Assembly (NCBI RefSeq): GCF_001695575.1
Contig: NZ_LUAX01000007.1
Span: 62,001-126,000, forward strand
Source: Vibrio europaeus
Lineage (GTDB): Bacteria > Pseudomonadota > Gammaproteobacteria > Enterobacterales > Vibrionaceae
Direction: 5' to 3'
DNA length: 64,000 nucleotides
Shown: in pieces, positions 58,111 through 64,000 of the stretch
How positions within the stretch are numbered: the first letter of the stretch is position 1
How the letters are laid out: every line of letters starts with the position of its first letter
The notes under the pieces: generated by a model
Told to the model about the DNA's origin: nothing
The model's input: only the letters and a program-made list of their open reading frames with translations
Database searches by the model: none
Program-made: the position numbers and the translations under genes

Positions 58111-59571
58111 ATGTCTAACACTAGTAAAACCTTTTACAGGGATATGCGTAAAAAAGCGCATGAATTTGAGAGCCGAGAAGAGTTTCTCAACCATGATTTA
58201 AAGATCATGAGTTTTCGCCGCTGGGGTATTCACTTACCCTCACGTGATTACAGCATTGAAATAGAAGACTGGGTACCTGCCCTAGCTGCGACCATAGGTA
58301 AAGTAGTAATGGTGACGGCAATGGTCGCTGCTTTTGCTGCTCAGTTTGGTTTATCACCTGAATTTGTTGCAGAAAACGTTCGCTACGAGCTGCTCATTGC
58401 GGGTGCTCTGTTTGTTATCCTTTTTTCAGCCATTCTAAATCCAAACGCTAACCTAGCCGGGACTCATGGGCCAATGATCCCGTTGATACCGCTTATCGCT
58501 GCTGCAGGCGGGCATCCGTTAGCGCTTGGCCTAATGGTTTGTGCCTTTGGTTTGATCCTTGCCTTTACTAAAGGGGGTTCCAAGCTCATGACCTTAACAG
58601 GGGTCGGTGTGCGAGGAGGCTTGCTGATATATCTAGGCGCGGTCGGTTTGATTGGTCAAATCAACAAGACCGAAGCTTGGGCTGCAAGTAGCGATCAGGG
58701 TTACATCTCTTTTGCCGTTATCGGTGTGACGGTTATGGTTTACGCTTATCTAGCCAAAATCAATAAGCGTTGGTTAGCCATCCCTCTATGTTCAGCGCTT
58801 GCAGGTATTGTCGCGTACGTTATGGGTGCCGATTTCTCGTTCACGACAGAACCCGGTCTACCACACTTCAGTCCATTCTACTGGTGGGGCGAAGATACAG
58901 GTTGGCAATTAGGTTGGCCTAATCTTGAACACTTTATCGCGGTTACACCTTTTGCTCTGCTTGCCGTCGCTATGTGGTCACCTGACTACCTAGGCCACCG
59001 CGTATTCCAAGAACTGAACTACCCGAAAGAGGCGAAAGGCGTCTTAATGGACGTTGACGATACTATGGTTGGCGCGTCAGTTCGCCAAGGTGTCGGCGCA
59101 CTTTTAGGTGGTGGTAACTTAGCCTCATCGTGGGGGACTTACATGATTCCTGCGGCGATAGCTAAACGTCCTATCCCGGGTGGTGCTTTGTTAACTGGCT
59201 TAATGTGTATCGCTGCGTCAGTTATCGGCTACCCGATGGACTTAGCCATGTGGGAGCCTGTACTGCGCGTTGCACTTATTGTGGGTGTTTTCCTACCGCT
59301 ACTTGAAGCGGGTATGCAGATGATTCACAAACACAAAGATTCGCTCAGTGCTGGTATTTGTATCTTTGCCTGCGCGTTTGTGAACCCTGTCTTTGGCTGG
59401 GCAACAACCATGCTGCTCGATAATATGGGGCTAATTGGCGACCACGAGCGTGCGAAGTCTTTATCACCAAAAGATAAGTACCTTATTCCGGGACTAGCAT
59501 TTATCATTTGCGTTGGCTCATTGGCATTCGTTGGTCAATTGCCGGGGATTCCTGCGTTAATCGGCGGCTAA
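58111..59571 (+). CDS. DUF3360-family membrane transporter
   Basis: 486 residues from MSNTSKTFYRDMRK at 58111 (GGAAG five bases upstream); an ATG 12 codons earlier lacks a RBS. About 12 membrane segments and a conserved N-terminal cytoplasmic stretch (FRRWGIHLPSRDYSIEIEDWVPALAATIGK). NPNANLAGTHGPMIPLIPLIAAAGGHPLALGL and GVGALLGGGNLASSWGTYMIPAAIAKRPIPGGA recall SulP/NCS2-type permeases. Family DUF3360 is common in Vibrio, substrate unknown. The divergent partner is the DUF294 signalling gene. Confidence 0.85.
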   Translation: MSNTSKTFYRDMRKKAHEFESREEFLNHDLKIMSFRRWGIHLPSRDYSIEIEDWVPALAATIGKVVMVTAMVAAFAAQFGLSPEFVAENVRYELLIAGALFVILFSAILNPNANLAGTHGPMIPLIPLIAAAGGHPLALGLMVCAFGLILAFTKGGSKLMTLTGVGVRGGLLIYLGAVGLIGQINKTEAWAASSDQGYISFAVIGVTVMVYAYLAKINKRWLAIPLCSALAGIVAYVMGADFSFTTEPGLPHFSPFYWWGEDTGWQLGWPNLEHFIAVTPFALLAVAMWSPDYLGHRVFQELNYPKEAKGVLMDVDDTMVGASVRQGVGALLGGGNLASSWGTYMIPAAIAKRPIPGGALLTGLMCIAASVIGYPMDLAMWEPVLRVALIVGVFLPLLEAGMQMIHKHKDSLSAGICIFACAFVNPVFGWATTMLLDNMGLIGDHERAKSLSPKDKYLIPGLAFIICVGSLAFVGQLPGIPALIGG

Positions 59572-59584
59572 GCCCCAATCTACA

Positions 59585-59611
59585 AGGCGCAGAAAGTATC
59601 TATCTGCGCCT
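59585..59611 (+). terminator. Probable terminator after the DUF3360 gene
   Basis: AGGCGCAGA / TCTGCGCCT stem with a nine-base loop, followed by CTCTCACTTTACC. The U tract is broken, so termination may be partial. Confidence 0.6.
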
Positions 59612-59766
59612 CTCTCACTTTACCACACACAATTTAATCCTATTTATCCTACTTATATCTCAGCTCTACTTTTCAACCTTCCACTTGGTTATCAATCCTT
59701 TGACATCTCTTTAAATACAAAAAATCAACAAATTTGGAAAAAGATTAGATTTAGTTGAAAAAGAGA

Positions 59767-59794
59767 TTCCAATCACACTAAATTTGGTTATAAT
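59767..59794 (+). promoter_or_regulatory. Sigma-70-type promoter of the OFA transporter gene
   Basis: TTCCAA, a 16-base spacer, then TATAAT (59789-59794), about 95 bases before the ATG. The -10 is a perfect consensus; the -35 is weak. The 315-base gap holds this promoter and the preceding terminator, nothing else seen. Confidence 0.55.
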
Positions 59795-59888
59795 TCGCGC
59801 CCATTGCGCTTTATGTTGATAAACGCAAACTTAATTTGAGTAATTGAACTGTTAACCGATCCTCTTTCGAGGAAAAACGAGAAGAAAA

Positions 59889-61121
59889 ATGAGCAAGATT
59901 GATAAAGCTATGCGCATCCTGCTAGCGGGATTCTGTATCAACCTTTGTCTTGGCATCCTGTATGCTTGGAGTGTATTCAACAAGGCATTAGTGACCGAGT
60001 CAGGTTGGAGCGCAGCTGAAGCTTCAGCGCCTTACGCAACGGCCACGATCACTTTCTCTATCTGTCTTCTGGTTGCTGGTATCCTTCAAGACCGCATGGG
60101 CCCTCGCTTGATCCTTATCCTAGGTACTGTACTAACAGGTCTTGGTATGATCGCATCTGGCTTCGTTGATTCGCCACTTATGCTGAACATCACCTTTGGT
60201 GTTATCACTGGTGCAGGTATCGGTTTTGGTTACGCATGTCTTTCTCCTTCTGCGATGAAGTGGTTCCACTCGTCTAAGAAAGGTATGGTTAACGGCATTA
60301 TCGCTGCAGGTTTTGGCCTTGCGGCGATCTACCTAGCACCAGTAACCTCTGCGCTGATTACAAGCATGGGTATCCAAACCAGCTTTATGATTCTAGGCGT
60401 TGGTGTTCTTATTATTGCTGTACCTCTAGCAGCAACGATTAGCAACCCACCAGCGGGTTACACGCCTGAAGAGCCAAAAGTAAAAGAAGGCCAAGCACCA
60501 AAAGCGGTTAAGAAGTCTGACGACCTAACTTGGAAAGCAATGCTTAAAACGCCTCAGTTCTACTCTCTATGGATCATGTACGCATTCGCAGCGTCTGTTG
60601 GCCTGATGATTATTGGTAACATCACGACTATCGCAAGTGTTCAAGCGAACCTACCAAACGCGGTTTACCTAGCGTCTATCCTAGCGGTATTTAACTCTGG
60701 CGGCCGTGTTGCTGCTGGTATGCTTGCAGACAAGATTGGCGGCGTACGTACACTACTTCTAGCGTTCGTTCTGCAGGGCATCAACATGGTTCTGTTTGCA
60801 ACCTTCAACTCTGAGTTCACGCTAATCATTGGTACAGCGATCGCAGCAGTAGGCTACGGTACTCTTCTAGCAGTATTCCCTACCCTAACCGCTGAGTTCT
60901 ACGGCCTGAAGAACTACGGTACTAACTACGGTGTACTTTACACTGCGTGGGGTATTGGTGGTGCAATCGGCGCTGCAGTTGTTGGCTTCTCAATGACTAA
61001 CGGTGAAGGCTACAGTCTTGCTTACACTATCTCTGCCGTAATGATGGCAGTTTGTATTGTACTTGCTTTCATTACTCGCCCGCTATCTGAAGCGAAAGTC
61101 GCTGAGCTTAAAAACGCGTAA
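59889..61121 (+). CDS. OFA-family MFS transporter (oxalate/formate antiporter-like)
   Basis: 410 residues, 12 membrane segments with a cytoplasmic loop (about 190-215). MFS/OFA features: NLCLGILYAWSVFNKAL in the first helix, QDRMGPRLILILGTVLTGLG between helices 2 and 3, GAGIGFGYACLSPSAMKWF, and NSGGRVAAGMLADKIGG in the second half. Codon use is strongly biased to preferred codons, suggesting high expression. Substrate unknown; a small monocarboxylate such as pyruvate is a common guess for Vibrio members. Single-gene unit with strong terminator. Confidence 0.93.
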   Translation: MSKIDKAMRILLAGFCINLCLGILYAWSVFNKALVTESGWSAAEASAPYATATITFSICLLVAGILQDRMGPRLILILGTVLTGLGMIASGFVDSPLMLNITFGVITGAGIGFGYACLSPSAMKWFHSSKKGMVNGIIAAGFGLAAIYLAPVTSALITSMGIQTSFMILGVGVLIIAVPLAATISNPPAGYTPEEPKVKEGQAPKAVKKSDDLTWKAMLKTPQFYSLWIMYAFAASVGLMIIGNITTIASVQANLPNAVYLASILAVFNSGGRVAAGMLADKIGGVRTLLLAFVLQGINMVLFATFNSEFTLIIGTAIAAVGYGTLLAVFPTLTAEFYGLKNYGTNYGVLYTAWGIGGAIGAAVVGFSMTNGEGYSLAYTISAVMMAVCIVLAFITRPLSEAKVAELKNA

Positions 61122-61156
61122 TATATTGAGTTACTCTTAATATTGAATTACTAGCG

Positions 61157-61186
61157 AAAAGGCTTAACCTTAGGGTTAAGCCTTTT
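61157..61186 (+). terminator. Terminator after the OFA transporter gene
   Basis: AAAAGGCTTAACC-TTAG-GGTTAAGCCTTTT, perfect 13-pair stem ending in a U run. It ends only 16 bases before the ATG of the next gene. Confidence 0.93.
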
Positions 61187-61201
61187 TTGTATCTCGCTGT
61201 T

Positions 61202-62815
61202 ATGTCTGACCCTATCGAACTTGCACCTGACTATTACCTTCATAATTTCACCAAGCTAATTACTCATGCTTTAGACTGGTATCCTGATTTACTAACTGAA
61301 AGTGAACTCAACTGGCTACGCAGTTTCAAGCAACTAGACAAAAGCTCACAGTGTTTGCTTGTTCGACTACTATCACGCAAGGGTGAGTGGTTTCGTTCTG
61401 ATAAATTAGACTACCCTGAAATCGGCGATATCACCCCCTGTCTTAAGTCCCTGCAACTCGGCGATTTCATTACCATAAACCACGATATTAGCGCTTTAAC
61501 GCTCGCCTCTGAGCTACTAACAAAGCCCGAACTGTGCTCATTGTTTACTTTCTCGAATAAGACTGCTCGCAAAGAGCAGTTGTTAAGCCAGATCGAACAA
61601 AAGCCATTTACCCGTTTTGGTGACATTAACTTTGTCGTGATCAGACTAAATCACTCCGAGGTTATTAACGTCTTACTCGCCCTGTTTTTCGCTAACACAC
61701 ATCAAGATCTCAGTCAGTTTGTTCTTGATGATTTAGGTCTGCATCAATTTGAAAACTATCAACTTAGCGATCAACGCCGATTCTTTTCCACACGAACTGA
61801 GCTTAACCAGTTACTGCACCTTTCCGATTTACATGCCCGTTATATAGATTCCGATAGGAAAGACGCATCTAGCTTATTGTCTCTGCTGAGCGAAATTGAG
61901 CACCCATTACGTCATTACTATTTAGAACGTAAGCGTCAGCACTTGATCAACGATATGGCGAGAGACCTAGAGCGGCTAGGAAAACTAGAAGAGTGCCTAA
62001 GCTGGTTTGCGAAAACCTCCCTTCCACCTTCGCGTGAGCGTCAAGCGCGAGTCTACGATAAACTCGATAGCATTTATGACATGAGTGACGTTGTCACTGA
62101 GATGTCACTCCAACCTGTGGATGTGGCAGAGCTAGAAACTGCGTACAAACTTGAACAAAGGCTTAAACGCAAACAAGGGCTTCGAGTCCCAAGAGAGAAA
62201 AAGCCAAATATTCACGAATATCACTTAGAGTTAGACCTTTCTCAGCAACGAGTAGAGCTCGCAGTAAAATCGCATTTTGAACAGCTTGGTTATCAGGTGT
62301 TCTATGCCGAGAACCTCTTGCTCAATGGCTTGTTTGGCTTAGCATTCTGGGATGTGGTATTCGCGCCGATAGAAGGTGCTTTTATTAACCGCTATCAACA
62401 TCGCCCGTTGGATTTGTATCACGCTGATTTTGCCATCAAGCGTCAAACTTTGATTGACCAAGTATTCCACGCTCTAGAGCGTGATGGAGTAAACTCACTT
62501 CTTAGCACTTACCACCAGAAACATGGATTGGCGAACCCATTCATCCATTGGGCTGGGTTTGAGCTAGAACTGCTAGAGGCTTGCATCAAACACATTCCAA
62601 ACCATGTGGCGATATCCCTGTTTAAAGTGATGCTAAAAGATATCAAACTCTACCGTAGTGGCATGCCTGATCTCATTCTCTTCAAACAAGGTCAGTTTGA
62701 ATGGGTTGAAGTCAAAGGTCCTGGAGATAAACTGCAAGATAATCAATGGCGTTGGTTTAAGCACTTTATTGAACTTGAGGTACCATTTGCCGCATGCTAT
62801 GTGTCTCAAGAATAA
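61202..62815 (+). CDS. VRR-NUC domain nuclease (FAN1-like)
   Basis: 537 residues from the ATG at 61202; an in-frame TTG at 61187 lies in the terminator's U tract. The C-terminal VRR-NUC region (about 420-537) keeps the PD-(D/E)xK set: GMPDLILFKQGQFEWVEVKGPGDKLQDNQWRWFKHF. The N-terminal part (SELNWLRSFKQLDKSSQCLLVRLLSRKGEWFRSDKL) matches the FAN1 SAP-proximal region. Bacterial FAN1 homologues are structure-specific nucleases. No Shine-Dalgarno sequence is seen between the upstream terminator and the ATG, so translation may be weak or leaderless. Single gene. Confidence 0.9.
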   Translation: MSDPIELAPDYYLHNFTKLITHALDWYPDLLTESELNWLRSFKQLDKSSQCLLVRLLSRKGEWFRSDKLDYPEIGDITPCLKSLQLGDFITINHDISALTLASELLTKPELCSLFTFSNKTARKEQLLSQIEQKPFTRFGDINFVVIRLNHSEVINVLLALFFANTHQDLSQFVLDDLGLHQFENYQLSDQRRFFSTRTELNQLLHLSDLHARYIDSDRKDASSLLSLLSEIEHPLRHYYLERKRQHLINDMARDLERLGKLEECLSWFAKTSLPPSRERQARVYDKLDSIYDMSDVVTEMSLQPVDVAELETAYKLEQRLKRKQGLRVPREKKPNIHEYHLELDLSQQRVELAVKSHFEQLGYQVFYAENLLLNGLFGLAFWDVVFAPIEGAFINRYQHRPLDLYHADFAIKRQTLIDQVFHALERDGVNSLLSTYHQKHGLANPFIHWAGFELELLEACIKHIPNHVAISLFKVMLKDIKLYRSGMPDLILFKQGQFEWVEVKGPGDKLQDNQWRWFKHFIELEVPFAACYVSQE

Positions 62816-62889
62816 TCAAAACTTATACAATCTCAGCTTCTTGTTAATGATTACTATGCAATAGGATTGCATCTAACCCTTCTTTTATT

Positions 62890-62908
62890 GATAATAATTA
62901 GCATTATC
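62890..62908 (+). promoter_or_regulatory. Fur box upstream of a two-component system
   Basis: GATAATAATTAGCATTATC matches the 19-base Fur consensus GATAATGATAATCATTATC at 16 positions and is a near-perfect dyad. It sits 18 bases before the response-regulator ATG, a repressing position, so the system should be induced by iron limitation. Confidence 0.82.
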
Positions 62909-62925
62909 AATAAAAGGAGTTTGTT

Positions 62926-63678
62926 ATGTTTGATGGCAGCGTTAACTCGTCTTCGTTTGACAGTCACGAGATAACTCATACAACGAGTGCCAGCGCCCCC
63001 TCGATTCTGCTAGTGGAAGACGATGAACTTCTTAACAAGCAACTCACTGCCCTTCTGAAAAGTCGCTCTTATAGCGTGATTAATCTTATGTGTGGCGCTA
63101 AAGCACTGTCAGCATTGAGTCAGAGTCGGTTCGACCTTATCATTCTTGACGTTAACCTTCCTGAGGTTGATGGGTTTGGTCTGCTTAATTATATTCGAGC
63201 TCATTCCAATACCCCCGTTATCATGCTCACGGCTTTTGGTGCCGAGGAACATCGTATTCGTGGCCTGCAATTTGGTGCGGATGACTATATCAGCAAGCCG
63301 TGTAATTTCACTGAAGTGAGCTTACGCATTGATGCCATTTTGCGTCGCTCAGGTTACAACGCATCTCCTAGCTCTAACCGTTACCTTGAACATCATGAGC
63401 TCAAACTTGATCGTCACGAATATGAAGTCAGCGTGCAAGGTGCAAGCACAGTGACGCTGACACCAATACAATTCAAATTGCTGTGGACTCTCGTACAAAA
63501 TCACGGTGTGGTTCAAAGTAAGCCCTATCTATATCAAATGGTACTAGAACGAGAGTTCAGCCCTTATGATCGCAGCCTAGATATGCATTTAAGCCGAGTT
63601 CGTAAAACCTTAACAGCAATGGGTATGCCGCAAGATCGCATTCAAACTGTTCACGGAAAAGGCTACCTAGTAAGATGA
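62926..63678 (+). CDS. OmpR/PhoB-family response regulator, Fur-box controlled
   Basis: 250 residues; AAGGAG lies six bases before the ATG. After a 24-residue serine/threonine-rich extension the receiver begins (SILLVEDDELLNKQL), with phospho-acceptor Asp75 in LIILDVNLPEVDGFG and lysine in YISKPCN. The C-terminal winged helix is clear (LTPIQFKLLWTLVQNHGVVQSKPYLYQMVLEREF, DRSLDMHLSRVRKTLTAMGM). The stop overlaps the kinase start by four bases. The regulon is unknown; the Fur box suggests an iron-linked role. Confidence 0.92.
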   Translation: MFDGSVNSSSFDSHEITHTTSASAPSILLVEDDELLNKQLTALLKSRSYSVINLMCGAKALSALSQSRFDLIILDVNLPEVDGFGLLNYIRAHSNTPVIMLTAFGAEEHRIRGLQFGADDYISKPCNFTEVSLRIDAILRRSGYNASPSSNRYLEHHELKLDRHEYEVSVQGASTVTLTPIQFKLLWTLVQNHGVVQSKPYLYQMVLEREFSPYDRSLDMHLSRVRKTLTAMGMPQDRIQTVHGKGYLVR

Positions 63679-64000
63679 AAAAACTACTATTTTGGCGATT
63701 GTTTATTGTTCTCGCTCTTGGCGGTGTCATGTTCTTTTCATTGCTGCATAGCGCTGCCATTCTTTCGAATGAAAAGATGAGCTACATTGATAAATCTCAT
63801 CAGCAAGAGATCCTCGATTGGGGTGCACATGTCCAAGACTTGTTGTCGCAGGGGAAACACGACGAGCTAGACTCATGGCTCGACGAACTGGCCATTAAAG
63901 AAAATACATGGGCAACGGTGCTCCGCTCTCAAGTTGACGTGATAGCAGGTAACCCACTTAACCAACGTTTTTGGTCAGGCTATGGTATCGGACGAAATGT
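63675..64000 (+). CDS. Sensor histidine kinase, 5' end only
   Basis: The first 108 codons are visible and the frame is open to the right edge. ATG at 63675 overlaps the response-regulator stop (ATGA). One N-terminal membrane helix (LLFWRLFIVLALGGVMFFSLL, about residues 4-24) is followed by a periplasmic region (KSHQQEILDWGAHVQDLLSQGKHDELDSWLDELA). The kinase core lies outside the window; identification rests on coupling to the regulator and the membrane topology. Confidence 0.8.
   Translation, partial: MKKLLFWRLFIVLALGGVMFFSLLHSAAILSNEKMSYIDKSHQQEILDWGAHVQDLLSQGKHDELDSWLDELAIKENTWATVLRSQVDVIAGNPLNQRFWSGYGIGRN

Overview
The window looks like chromosomal DNA of a marine gammaproteobacterium, most probably a Vibrio. 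The support is the gene content (HopJ, DUF3332 and DUF3360 families, a NasT/NasA/NirB nitrate island, LiuR-controlled branched-chain catabolism, many chemoreceptors and diguanylate cyclases), moderate GC, and tRNA sequences close to those of E. coli. Product names come from reading motifs and length; no database search was run.

Layout. (1) 1-11063, minus strand: nitrate/nitrite assimilation. A first operon, nasA - cobA - ybiB-like - nasT, starts from an NtrC site and a sigma-54 promoter at about 10980-11063. A second, nrtA - nrtB - nrtD - nirB (nirB runs off the left edge), starts from its own sigma-54-like promoter at 5616. Both leaders carry an intrinsic terminator preceded by small hairpins with A..G-type hexaloops, as expected for ANTAR (NasT/NasR-type) antitermination. 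(2) 11064-15510, plus strand: an AT-rich upstream region, then two Sec-exported proteins with no confident assignment; both look like helical, pore-forming-toxin-like components. This is the best candidate for an undescribed system. (3) 15574-23723: a diguanylate cyclase, tRNA-Cys and tRNA-Leu, dld, a LysR regulator, a second identical tRNA-Cys, a YjbR-type protein, a HopJ-type protein and a chemoreceptor. (4) 23972-36812: a divergent branched-chain amino-acid catabolic block. A seven-gene minus-strand operon (thiolase, mmsA, acyl-CoA dehydrogenase, two crotonase-family enzymes, mmsB, an SDR) faces liuR-liuA-liuB-liuC-liuE on the plus strand. Two 7-2-7 palindromes in the shared promoter look like LiuR operators, and a third lies between etfB and the ETF-ubiquinone oxidoreductase at 53.5 kb. 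The biotin-carrying subunit gene liuD is absent from its usual place. (5) 36982-43994: a receiver-CheC protein coupled to a diguanylate cyclase, two tRNA-Gly genes, a periplasmic-sensor diguanylate cyclase, a chemoreceptor, a DUF3332 lipoprotein and an unknown 83-residue protein. (6) 44552-55188: an alanine/glycine:sodium symporter, an E1alpha-E1beta-E2 2-oxo acid dehydrogenase cluster, a chemoreceptor, etfBA, and the divergent ETF-ubiquinone oxidoreductase. (7) 55181-64000: a Cache-PAS-DUF294 signalling nucleotidyltransferase, a DUF3360 transporter with a structured leader, an OFA-type MFS transporter, a VRR-NUC nuclease, and a two-component system behind a Fur box (its kinase runs off the right edge).

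How the parts fit: nitrate is imported (NrtABD) and reduced to nitrite (NasA) and ammonium (NirB); CobA supplies siroheme precursor to NirB. Leucine and valine/isoleucine carbon is probably oxidised by the 2-oxo acid dehydrogenase and then the Liu and Mms enzymes; acyl-CoA dehydrogenase electrons pass through EtfAB to the ubiquinone oxidoreductase, which explains the shared LiuR-like operator. No insertion sequence, integrase, CRISPR array or phage gene was seen.
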